Assembly: GCA_023374045.1 (NCBI GenBank)
Contig: CM041777.1
Coordinates: 84,996,300 to 85,060,299, forward strand
DNA: 64,000 nt
Direction of reading: 5' to 3'
Origin: Limonium bicolor
Lineage: Eukaryota; Streptophyta; Magnoliopsida; Caryophyllales; Plumbaginaceae
Numbering within the stretch: the first letter of the stretch is position 1; each line of letters begins with the position of its first letter. Made by a program: the position numbers and the translations under genes. Shown here in pieces: positions 12,291 to 22,993 of the stretch. Below the pieces are notes generated by a model. That model worked only from the letters and a program-made list of their open reading frames with translations. It was not told where the DNA came from and ran no database searches.

Positions 12291-15200
12291 CTGATGGGCC
12301 GAATGGGCTTAGTTGGCCAAATGGGCTTTTGAGTTCGAGTGTTGGCTAGACTTGATTTTTGGGCCTAATCTTGGTCTTGGGCTTTTGGGCCTTTTGATTT
12401 TATGGGTTTTATTTAGGTTGAAGGTGAAATGGAACTTCAAGTTGAATTTGGAATATTCTTTGCCATTAGGTGAATTGAAAACAAAGGAGGATCCCACCCG
12501 CACAAAACGAATCAGAAATACGTTAGGCGTGGGGTGGTTTCACATCCTAAGCATTCCTACAATAGCCTTAAGGGCATGTTTTAAAGGTTTTATTCTTATA
12601 TATACAAGGGATGGTTTAGATGTTTTGTGAAGCTATAGGAAAATACTACCCCACGAAACGAATCAGAAATACGCTAGATGTGGGGCGGTATTTTATCCCA
12701 AGCTTTTCTGTCAGTGAAAGGGATCCTAGAGGATGATAACTAGGGCTTAAATAAAAGTTAGAAACAATAAAGCAATTAATAGAATGAGAAATAGAGGCAA
12801 ATCAATATATGCACAATGAAGAAATAAAATAAGAGCAGATATTCATGGTGAATGGCAGGAAAAAGTTGATGGGAACCGCTAATCGAAATTTAGGGAACCA
12901 TTTTTTGTTTTGTTTCCATTAAAAACCAAGGATTATTATCCGTCAACAGGACATGAAGCTCGCTTTATTAACTACTGTTCTCCTATACCGGGAGGGAAAG
13001 ATTAGCACATAGACACGAGTACTTCAAACGAATTCTCTTTCTTTTTTTATTACCCTACGGTTTGCAGACACAAACGCAAAGGGATACAAACTGATAGTCA
13101 ATCCCACCATAAAAAAATGATTATTACCACACATACACATTCAACTGGGTACTCATAGTACAGAAACTAAATAACTGCCAGTACAATCAATGGAGGACCA
13201 ACACATGTTTTCAGAGTGTTATCGAGGCATGCTTTGGGTGAAAAACATAGGCTCATTCAGTTTAGGAGTAGGTACCAAGTGGGAACGATTAGTGACTCAA
13301 GAGTAAGCAAAGCGCATATACACAACAAACTCGTCAATATACCAGCATGATCGTATGAATTAAGAGAATGAAAAACAGAATACAAACAATGAGTGTATGC
13401 CAGATGCGGGATTTGAAGGCTCGCTTAGAGGTAGATATAGCCTGCAGAGAGTGATAACCAGCAAGACAAATAAACAAATTAGTTTCAGGTATAAATGAAT
13501 CAATAGAGAAGTAGAGAGAGGGGAAGACGACGCCTGATAATACACATCAGGCTGGAAGCCGGTTCACTGAGAGTAGCCTTGAAAGACATTTAGAATCATT
13601 AGAGATGAGCACTGAAAAAATAGTGCAAGATAGAAATGAGCCCGCGTTGGAAATTCACCCTGAGTGACTACAACATAAAACCCAAATTTAGCCGAACAAA
13701 CTCGATCCATATAGAGCAAAGGCCGGAGGCCTAACACTGTAAACCAGAATGAATTTCAAACCCCACGATATCCTCAAATGGGTCGTAATCAAAGAGAAGG
13801 GTGATGTTTGAAACGGAGCAAGAAATTGAGGGTAGCGGGCAGTTCACTCCGCCCTTCTCTTTTGAACGAAGGCAAAACAAAATCCAACAACCAGCAAAAT
13901 AGAAATGGTTATTCAACGAAGGATGTGGAACTGGGATGCGCAAGAGGGATCAAATAATAAAATAAAAAAAACCTCCCGTTTTGGCGTGAGAGCGAGAGCG
14001 TACATATTTGTTTTTGACCAAACAAAATCTGCATACGAGACTTCACAAATCATCAGATCCATGATGGGCTTTTTCTCGAAGCCTCTGTAGATGGTGATAT
14101 ATAAGACCAGTGATGGAGCAAGGAACAGAGAGAAGAAAGTAACATGAGAGGTTGGCACTGGGCGTCGGATACTATTCCGACAAAACCGAGAATGTAGCCA
14201 TCCCTATTGAAGTTCATATGGCGAGAAATCGAACAAAAATCAAACAAATAGAGGACACATCAAAACGATTAACAGAGTGAACGCAGATCATCCAGATAAA
14301 CTTAAATCCGGCATAGATCCATCTGGAATCAACGAAGAACAAGGGCGGAAGTGCAGGGTCTTGCTTATGAAGTCAGGATATCAGGATTGCTTCACGAATA
14401 ATTCAAAAGAAAAAAAAACACCAAGTAATCTGAGGAGATTTGAGCAGAAGCAAACTTGCAAACCTGCTTTATGCAATTCTTCGAACCAGTAGACCCATTT
14501 TCAGGGTCCGGTATTCATCTTATTGCAGACTAGCGTATAATGAAGAAGTCAAACTGGTTTAGAAAACTAGAGAAATTGAAGGGAGTAACGATGGAGAAAA
14601 ACTGGTACGAGGTTGGGAAATAATTCCGATAAACCCCAGCCTTCCCTCATCGACCCATCACCATGGCAATTTACTTGGTAAGTACAATGAATTGTAAAAC
14701 GAAAGCTGATGAAATCGAGTAATCAGAGAACAATATATAAAAAAAACAAAGAAACAATAATAAAGAGAAGAACAAAGAGACGGGGAAGGGGAAGCATGTC
14801 GACGCTAGAAGCGAGCATTTGCCGGTGAAGTCGATTTATTCATGCCAACTGCTAAGAAAAACAGGAAGCAAGGAGATGCCGAGAAGAACTATGGGTTTGA
14901 AATCGATTTTTGAGTAAAGATAGATAAATGAGGGAGGTTTCTTGGAGTATGCACGCAATCAGTAGGCTCTTTCTTCGGAACGTATTTCTCGGGACTTTGA
15001 ATTGAAGAATGTTTCAGAACGATAAGACATGGGTGATTAGTTGTGTGTCGGCTGGGTTTTTTTGCAGAGAAGAAGAAGATGAAGGTGTTGGGTTTTTGAA
15101 GAGAATGGAGAAGGGTGTTTATTGTGATGGTTTCGACGAGCAGAGTGCTGTGTTTTTTTTCTTTTTCGGGTTTGAAAAATCCGATGATCATTAGAAGATG

Positions 15201-15742
15201 ACAATGAAGAGAGAAATGAGGATGTGATAGATTGTCGGTGTTGGCTACCGATCGAAGAACCAGAAGGCACTAGGGTTTAGGTGATGGGTGAGGTTTTGAT
15301 GTGGGCTTTTTTAAGCCATGGGCTGAAAATAGGGTGGGTTTAAGGAATTGGGCTAGGTTAGATTTCAACCAAGTGTGAATTGGGTTTGAAAGATGAAAAT
15401 AAAAATGTCTAAATAGAAGTGAACTGAAATGATAATAAAAATACCAATGTTGATAGTAGAATAAAATAAAATAAAAAAGGTGGATAGATGAATAAAAATA
15501 AAATAAAATAATAAATAGAATATAAACAAAACAAAATAAGATAGTAAAATAAGTGAATAAACAAAAGGGGACGACCTTGAAACTGGACTGTCGATGGAAA
15601 TTCATTTTTGAAGAATTGTGTTTTTTTCTGAAATGCTTTGAAAAAGATTATAAAATGATGGTTTCGTCTTAGCACGCACGCTAATATGTTTTGAAAAAGA
15701 AAGGCAACGACCCCTCTTATTATTTCGGAATTTGCTTTATGG

Positions 15743-15846
15743 GGTGAGAATTTTTGGTGTCTACAGATGGCTCCCCTTGATTCAATTCTGCAATAGAAGG
15801 CTTGCAGAATTGGATCAAGGTTGACGGGGCGCCAAAAATTCTCACC
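15743..15846. other. Polypurine tract and long inverted duplication at the LTR/interior junction
   Basis: On the minus strand AATCAAGGGGAGCCATC (15766-15782) is the purine tract before the LTR start. The whole junction is repeated in inverted form. GGTGAGAATTTTTGG (15743-15757) is the exact reverse complement of 15832-15846. The 18-bp arm 15775-15792 pairs with 15803-15820 with one mismatch, around a 10-nt loop. The unpaired middle segments (15758-15774 and 15821-15831) differ in length and sequence. Confidence 0.85.
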
Positions 15847-15883
15847 ACGGCTTATGATTTGCTCTTATGGGTGCGGGTGCACG

Positions 15884-17034
15884 GGGACTTATGACGGGCC
15901 CCAAATTGCGGTGATTGATGGTATGAGGACTAATGACGGGCCTCAACTAGAACTCGGTGTCTAGCTCTAGGAATAATGACGGGCCTAGAATACGATCAAT
16001 CAACCTATGCATGAGGACTTATGACGGGCCTCAACTAGATCTCGGTGTCTAGCTCTAGGACTTATGACGGGCCTAGAATGCATCTTCGAAATGTATGAGG
16101 ACTAATGACGGGCCTCAACTAGATCTCGGTGTCTAGCTCTAAGACTAATGACGGGCCTAGAATACAATCGGTATATGGGTTATGCATGAGGACTAATGAC
16201 GGGCCTCAACTAGAACTCGGTGTCTAGCTCTAGGACTTATGACGGGCCTAGAATGCATCTTCGAAATGTATGAGGACTAATGATGGGCCTCAACTAGATC
16301 TCGGTGTCTAGCTCTAGGACTAATGACGGGCCTAGAATACAATCGGTATATGGGTTATGCATGAGGACTAATGACGGGCCTCAACTAGAACTCGGTGTCT
16401 AGCTCTAGGACTTATGACGGGCCTAGAATGCATCTTCGAAATGTATGAGGACTAATGACGGGCCTCAACTAGATCTCGGTGTCTAGCTCTAGGACTAATG
16501 ACGGGCCTAGAATACAATCGGTATATGGGTTATGCATGAGGACTAATGACAGGCCTCAACTAGAACTCGGTGTCTAGCTCTAGGACTTATGACGGGCCTA
16601 GAATGCATCTTCGAAATGTATGAGGACTAATGACGGGCCTCAACTAGATCTCGGTGTCTAGCTCTAGGACTAATGACAGGCCTAGAATACAATCGGTATA
16701 TGGGTTATGCATGAGGACTAATGACGGGCCTCAACTAGAACTCGGTGTCTAGCTCTAGGACTTATGACGGGCCTAGAATGCATCTTCGAAATGTATGAGG
16801 ACTAATGACGGGCCTCAACTAGATCTCGGTGTCTAGCTCTAGGACTGATGACGGGCCTAGAATACAATCGGTATATTTGTTATGCATGAGGACTAATGAC
16901 GGGTCTCAACTAGAACTCGGTGTCTAGCTCTAGGACTAATGACGGGCCTAGAATGCATATGAAAGTACGAGGACTTATGACGGGCCTCAACTAGACCTCT
17001 TGACATCTAGCTATAGGACTTATGACGGACCTAT
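15884..17034. repeat. 175-bp higher-order tandem array, core ATGACGGGCCT
   Basis: The anchor tatgcatgag recurs at 16181, 16356, 16531, 16706 and 16881, spaced exactly 175 bp. Each 175-bp unit holds two related halves that alternate 'aactcgg' and 'atctcgg' and end in 'gcatcttcg' or 'acaatcgg'. Copies outside 16181-16955 are more diverged, as expected at array edges. It lies between the polypurine tract and the interior, where Ogre elements are known to carry variable tandem arrays. Confidence 0.92.
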
Positions 17035-17506
17035 AATACTTTGATTGAGTTGTACGAACCCCATTGTTTTTTGAGTGGCTGATTTGAGGATGACTTTGGT
17101 TGTGGATTGATTTGGGATTGGATGTTGTTTCGTTGCTTCTGTGAGGGATGTGATGGTCGAATGCTTTCTGTCGATGTCGCCTTTGACTTTGTCAGTGTGG
17201 GACTTGTGTTTTGGTTTTGTTTTGGCAGTCTTGCCCGATGTGCACTATAGTTTCGGGATTTTGTAGGACTCTCGGCTCCGGAGTTTCGAGATGGCTCCGG
17301 TATGGCTCTTGAGTTTTCATTTTGGTGATTTTGTGGTCGGTCTTTGAATGGATGGTTTTTTTTTAATGAGTGACTTTGAGAACTCGATGGTTTCGATATG
17401 ATTGGGTGGCTTCGATATGATCCGAGGGCTCCGGTATGATCGGATGGCTCCAGCGCAGTCAGATGGCTCCGGTTTGATTTGTGATTCCCTTGTGAGCAAC
17501 GGCTCT

Positions 17507-17620
17507 GGGATGGTTGGTGGGTTTTGATTCAGGTAGAGATTTTCGGGATGGTTGGTGGGTTTTGATTCGGATTGAGATTTTCGGGATGGTTGGTGGGTTT
17601 CAATTTGTTTTGGATTTTGA
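17507..17620. repeat. 38-bp tandem repeat, three units
   Basis: Starts gggatggttggtggg at 17507, 17545 and 17583. The third unit decays towards its end. Confidence 0.8.
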
Positions 17621-17840
17621 GTTGAATGGTGGGTTGATGTGATTGGTGGATTGTGTTGTGGTTGATGCATTTTGATGCGGTTGATAACTTTTTGGTCATG
17701 GATGGATGGCTTCGGTCCGGTTATGACTTCGGGATTTCCTCAGGATGGCTCCAGGGTGGCTCAGGATGGCTCGGGGAAGGGCTATGAGATGGCTCCATTG
17801 GTGATGGCGAGGAAGAAAGGGGAACTTTTGCCTGTGAAGT

Positions 17841-17907
17841 GGTCGCACCCTGGGCGGGCTGCCTACGTACTCAATTTCATATTGAGATCAGACCCTACGT
17901 AGTTCGG
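17841..17907. repeat. Conserved module with inverted repeat, interior copy
   Basis: Same module as in both LTRs: gctgcctacgtactcaa, ttgagatcagaccc, tacgtagttc. Here the flanking CTACGTA and TACGTAG are themselves reverse complements, which strengthens the possible hairpin. The interior copy is more diverged from the LTR copies than they are from each other. Confidence 0.8.
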
Positions 17908-20057
17908 AACTTTGTAGGCAAAGCCCTGGTGGTGAAATGGCTCTAACAGGGATGTTAGGTGGCTCCTATATTGTTCTCGAACTATTGAGATGGCTCACGT
18001 GTATCTCTGGAGATGGTCTCAATATTTGAGGATGGCTTCTGCATGGCTCCAACTTGGATATGGTCGTGGGATGGCTCCATCTTTGACTTTTTTTATCGGA
18101 AGTTACGCTTTGATAGCGGCAACTGAAGTCGACTTTCCACGAGACTAGGCAGAGTTCTTACCAGTCGGATGTTGATGATGAAATGATTATGGTGCATGCA
18201 AATATTAAATGCTAGACACGATGCAAAATGCATATGCAATTTTTTTTTTTGGAGAGAAAGTATAGTCCTATCTTTATTAATATGAGGTTTACGAATATAA
18301 GACATCTTCAGTTTGATCTTGAGTGATTGTTGAGCTAGAATGCGTGAATCACTTTCCTCTCACGGAGGGATATGGGTCAATCTTTCATGAGTATGACTGT
18401 GTGTGCAAAATGTGTGATGATGCTCTCGATGCTCGGAGCAGTATTTACCTTAGAATTTCATTTTGAGGTTATGGACCTTCCATTCCTCACCTGTTTATGA
18501 TTTGGTGGTTGAATCGAAGAGTCACTCGCACTCTAAAGACCTTCTGAGATAAGGTCACACTCATTCGCTCATGGTCCCTTTGGTATGATGGGACATGTTG
18601 ATAGCAAGTACGAATCTTATGATTCATGCTTCAGATCCGATACTTTCAGTTAACGCTCATTGACTTACGAGTCAGAGGTCTTTTATCGGGTTATAACGGG
18701 GCTGAGGGGTATGATGTATGTCACACGGGACTGGAGGATTTATTTTGGAATTGTGGAGCTTTTGTGCAAATTAGGATGTGTTTCACCTTTGCCATGGGTG
18801 GAATGATTAGACAGGTTTTGATAACCTTTTATTGGTTTCTTCGGGACATCATTGGTCCTTTCGATTTGGATTTCTCCTTCTTGTCTCTTCTGGTGTACGG
18901 TTCGAACTTTCTTCTCATTTTTTGGCCCATCGACTTTCTCAAGTGTTCTTCGCCTTTCATTTTGGCTTTCAGCTTTGGAGCTGCATTGGCTCATTGATCT
19001 TCTTGGACAATTTTGATGTTCTTTTTGGTGTTCGGCTCTGGAGTTGCACGGACTCACTGATTTCTTTGCACATTTTCGATGTTCTTTTTGTGAAAGATGG
19101 TGGGGGGAGAGGCCATGGCTCCGGCTCCTTCGAGATCCTCTATTGCAAGGGTAGGTATGTATATGTGGGATGGCATGTTGTGGAGTTTTTTTTTTATTTT
19201 GAAGAAAGATTTTTTTATGAAAGGCTCAGCGGGGCTCACTAAGGGATTATGTACAGGGCAGTCAAAGCTTTTTTGGTTTTGTGGAGATTTTTATTCCTAA
19301 GTGCCTCATCATTCTCATTAGTCAATAATTGTTTTCTTACTATTCTCGAATCTTTGCATGAACCACAGTTCGTATCTTGCTATCGACATTGATCTCACTC
19401 TAAATTATGCCTCTCCATGTGCTGAAGGAAAGCACAAGTCGCTCATGGTTTTATCTCTATGGACTCGCTCTATCTTCCCTCATCGCTCAATGGATTGTCC
19501 AATGCCCTCATTTGAAATTCAAGAGAAAATACTACTCTTCGCACACTACTCACTTGGTTCGTGGTGCTGATTTTGATTGGACCTTTGTATTCGTTGACGG
19601 GTCGAGAGTTTAGCGGTTCACGCACTCTATTCAAACAATCTCTCACGATTTTCCCGAAGATGTCATTTCGATATGGGAGTATGCAAATGTGATTATCTAC
19701 CATGTGACGTATTGTGGTAATATGGAATTACTATGTATAGGATGCATGAAATGCTGAAAATGACGAATGAAGATGGCTGACTTTGGATTTTTACTGAATG
19801 TGTTTTTTTTTGTGTTTTTCGTTTTGGATGCAATGCATGCGTGGTAAGGCTACACCTAGTCTCGCTTGAGTCGAATCTAGTTGATAGTCCATGAAATTCA
19901 TCCCGTTAGTGTCGGTCTTGGATATGGTCAAACAGTTGGGGTTGTTGTCTAAGAAGTAACTCTCGAGCGAGGTCAGGTTGGTGATTGGCTCCTGGATTTT
20001 GGATTTTAGGGAGTGAACTCCCGCATGGTAGCCCCACGATATGGAAATGACTGCACT

Positions 20058-20114
20058 CTTCTTCTTCTTCTTCTTCTTCTTCTTCTTCTTCTTCTTCTTC
20101 TTCTTCTTCTTCTT
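20058..20114. repeat. (TTC)n microsatellite, about 19 units
   Basis: An uninterrupted TTC run inside the inner element's interior. Arginine- and leucine-rich ORFs across it are repeat translations. Confidence 0.95.
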
Positions 20115-20410
20115 TTTTCAGTCATTCTGGTCACTGGTGCCCATGGTGATTCTGGGTTTGGAAAAGGCTCAAACTCTCTGGTGTTCTTCACCATCCTATT
20201 GAAGATTTTTGGAGGTTGAGATATTGGGATGAAGGCTGGTGTGTGGCAAGTGATGATGAAACACGTGAGTGCGTGATGCTCGTGAGTGTGGACGAGATTC
20301 ATGTATTGCTGATGATTTTGGACTGACTGTAAGTGCATGTGACCTTTTTGTCATGAATGCAATGCATGTTTTTTGTTTTGCGCTCGGTTGTATTTGTTGA
20401 CATTGTTTAT

Positions 20411-20530
20411 TTAGGGGATGCCTCCTGTAGATACCGTGAGTTTTCACCCCATAAAGCAGAGTTGATGAATGATATATAGATGTGAGGGGTCGTCCCTTAT
20501 TCGTTTTTTTTATTATACGTGCATGCCAAA
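20411..20530 (+). other. Second polypurine-tract/LTR-start-like junction, opposite orientation
   Basis: TTAGGGGATGCCTCC (20411-20425) is followed by TGTAGATACC and then CACCCCATAAAGC, and later GAGGGGTCGT. This matches the start of the inner element's LTR as read on its own (minus) strand (TGTAGACACC, CACCCCATAAAGC, GAGGGGTCGT), but lies on the plus strand. Similarity fades after about 100 bp. It suggests a related LTR fragment inserted or rearranged in reverse inside this element. Confidence 0.65.
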
Positions 20531-22973
20531 AGAAACCAATTTTTAGAAAACAATTTTGAAAACACGTGTTTTCAAAGTGGTGGATTTTATCAATATGAAT
20601 TTTGACACTTGGTCATTCGCAAATAAAATAGGGAGTGGGGAACCCTATACACATTGATCTAAATAAATTCAAAGGGAATGTGCAACCTATACACAAAGTC
20701 TATTCAGAAATTGACAAGAGAGAAAAGAATGCTAGGGAAAACCTATACATCAATTCTAAAAGTCATTAAATGGGGAAGTTTTGAGCTAAACTTCTTTTCA
20801 ACTCTTCTGGTCCGTCCTCGGGCTTCTGATCAACTGCTTGCGCTCATCTTCAGACTCTTGCCTGGCTGCTTGCTCGTCGTCGGCTCTTGATCAGCTGCTC
20901 GCTCGTCTTTGGGCTCTTGACCGGCTGCTCGCTCGTCTTCGGGCGCTTGTAGTGAAGCGGTACTATGATCAAACAAAACGGGTTGGTGTTCCTCTGATTC
21001 TTTACATTCTTGGACTCGACGTTTGTTTGGATGTGGTCGGTCTTCATGTGTTTCGATTTGTTTCACGGGTTTGTGTTCTTCTGATTTCCGACATTCCTGA
21101 ACGCGAATGGTTGTTGCTAGTCTTCATGTTGCTGGATTCGGACTGGTGCTCCTCTGATCTTTGGTTCGACTGGTTGACGTTGGTCTTCACGTTGCTCGGC
21201 TAGCTCCGCGGGTTGGTGCATCTCTAGCTTTCGGCTGATTCGCGTAGTCGGCCTTCATGCTGCTCTACTTGCTCTGACAAGGGGAATAAATGATATTTTT
21301 GAGAAAGGAAAGATGAATGATCGAGCACAGAATCTCATATAAAAATCCACCACTTTTGTGAAAACACGAAATGACTAGAACGCTCCACAGTAATGACTAC
21401 TGCTCTTGAAGGTGGGTTGAACTTCAAAATAGTGGGTCATAACATGGGGACTGAATCATTTATTTATTTTGAAATACGTTTGTGAAATTCAATTTTGAAA
21501 ACTGTTTCGAAAACTATTTTAAAAATCATGTTGGTGAAGAACGTTTTTTGAAATTCATTTGTAGAAAGTAGGTTTTTCGAAATCAATTTTTGAAAATTGT
21601 TTCGGAAATAGCATTTTAGTGAAATAAACCTTTTAAAGGAGAATTGACAAATTTTGAAAACCCCGTTTATGAGTAAATATTTTGTGGAACTTTAAATTAA
21701 ACGAGCTCGTAAAACAGCTTTTAGGGACATGCAAACGAGAATTCCAAACATTTTAAAACGGATTGGTCTGAAAAAGTGGTTTTCACACATGTATAGCATA
21801 AAGTAAATCGCGGCTATATTGGATGTGGAGCTGTAAGTGTTAATGTTGGGATAATCACTTTCCAGGTCAATTATGATTCCATCTCACCGGGGGAACCGTC
21901 GTCCCTTCACTGTCATCTCTCGGGGTTTTTCTCTGCTATGCCTTTGGGGGGCACGTTAAAGAAAGTCCGGAGTGCTTAAGTTCGAAAGGTCAGGACACCC
22001 GAGATGATAAGGAAACATACGCCACGGCCAGTGATGATCCGACAACACCCCACTTTTCGGGAAACTCGGGGAAGTATTTGCATGGGAACGGGTCTCTCGT
22101 CACCTGCACGGTCAGGTGTGTCTAAAGTCCAAATTATTCACTGACTACGTTGTGCCATGTATGGGTATCCGGTAAATACGGGATCCTCTATGGACGTATA
22201 GCGTGACATTGGGCTTTAGAGACACATGTAGTGCAGAGGAACAATGGAGAACTGAGCCCATGCAATCTTCAGGGTAAGGCAAAAGGGCGGTCAGACAGGC
22301 GGCATACAAGGGGGTGACTTCCATAAACCCGTCTTAGACACCGGACCAGGTAGCTGGACACTGAAGGCTCAAGTTCACTATATGCTGATCGACTCGGATA
22401 ATGGAGGATAATTTTGGATCATGAGCTCAAGGCGTCGGTCAGAAACCTTACCGCCCCGTGGGTTTGTTCACTCATAAAGTGACCCTAGCTCATGGGGAAT
22501 CAACCGTGGACCGGTTGGGGATCCCGTGACATCGTGGGTAAATCGGGTGATACAGAGGAATGCATGTCCTAAGCTACCCACCCCATGCACCCCACAATTG
22601 TAACATAAATATGAAAGCAGTAAATGAAACAAAAGAAGTTAGCACCGACCTACTTGCTAAGGGTTTTATCTTGAGATTAGTGATTCCAAATTGGTTGTTT
22701 ATTAACCTAAAGGGAAGTTAGCTTCATTCAATCCTAAATGTCTCTTTCTAATCGTGAGCTATTTATTAACCCAATTGTTGCAAAGCTTGTTGAGGATATA
22801 ATATGTCCTAGCTGTCCTCATCATATACACACTCTAAGTGTGGAATAGAATAATCCTAAGGGCTTGGAATGAATCTTATGAAGGTTTTGAAAGAAGTGGG
22901 GAAATCCTGACAATCTTGTATGGAGTTCAGTCTTCCTTGACCAAGTTTTATGGAAAAAACTTACTCAAGTTTT
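20531..22973. other. Interior/leader region of inner element, no gene seen
   Basis: Holds 30-35-bp tandem units at about 20817-20950 (core gctgctcgctcgtc) and longer diverged repeats to about 21270 (core cggtcttcatg). The minus strand across the first block reads as a repeated DERAA-type peptide, which I treat as repeat translation. The remainder (21270-22973) is unique sequence without recognisable domains. In the minus orientation it is the leader after the primer site, but part may belong to the reversed LTR-like sequence starting at 20426. Confidence 0.5.
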
Positions 22974-22990
22974 CCCCAGCGGAGTCACCA
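22974..22990 (-). promoter_or_regulatory. Primer binding site, tRNA-Arg type (inner element)
   Basis: The minus strand reads TGGTGACTCCGCTGGGG, 3 nt inside the LTR end. It closely matches the complement of a plant tRNA-Arg 3' end as I recall it (TGG plus CGACTCCACTGGGG). It fixes the minus orientation and supports an Ogre/Tat affiliation. Confidence 0.82.
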
Positions 22991-22993
22991 TTA

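Larger units (their letters stand above)
9885..15765 (-). repeat. 3' LTR (element orientation) of inner Ogre/Tat-like element
   Basis: 5881 bp, paired with 22994-28883. By eye I count about 22 substitutions and several small indels between the copies, roughly 0.4%. It contains several tandem-repeat blocks, listed separately. Its short ORFs are duplicated in the other LTR, show no domain and are not called as genes. Confidence 0.93.
17035..20057. other. Non-coding interior of inner element with ATGGCTCC-motif repeats
   Basis: No retrotransposon protein domain is seen on either strand. ATGGCTCC and close variants recur more than ten times between about 17290 and 18085, in the same form as the bases next to the polypurine tract (gatggctccc). 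Three 38-bp tandem units (gggatggttggtggg...) start at 17507, 17545 and 17583. A ~69-bp duplicated segment is visible at about 18955-19095. ORFs here are low-complexity translations of repeats and are not called as genes. Confidence 0.6.

Noticed and set aside
9885..15765. Reading the inner element in + orientation
   Set aside because: No primer site follows the LTR at 15766 on the plus strand, whereas the minus strand has both a tRNA-Arg-type site at 22974-22990 and a purine tract at 15766-15782.
15884..17034. CRISPR-like array
   Set aside because: Units are contiguous 175-bp tandem repeats without unique spacers, in a plant retrotransposon.
17317..17670. 117-codon proline/asparagine-rich minus-strand ORF
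   Set aside because: It translates the 38-bp tandem repeat and simple flanks; no start context or domain.
20013..20338. Leucine-rich (+) and arginine-rich (-) ORFs of 68 and 110 codons
   Set aside because: Both are translations of the (TTC)n microsatellite at 20058-20114.
20830..21066. Minus-strand ORF with repeated DERAA-type peptide
   Set aside because: A product of the 30-35-bp tandem DNA repeat inside a retrotransposon interior; no sign of a real protein.
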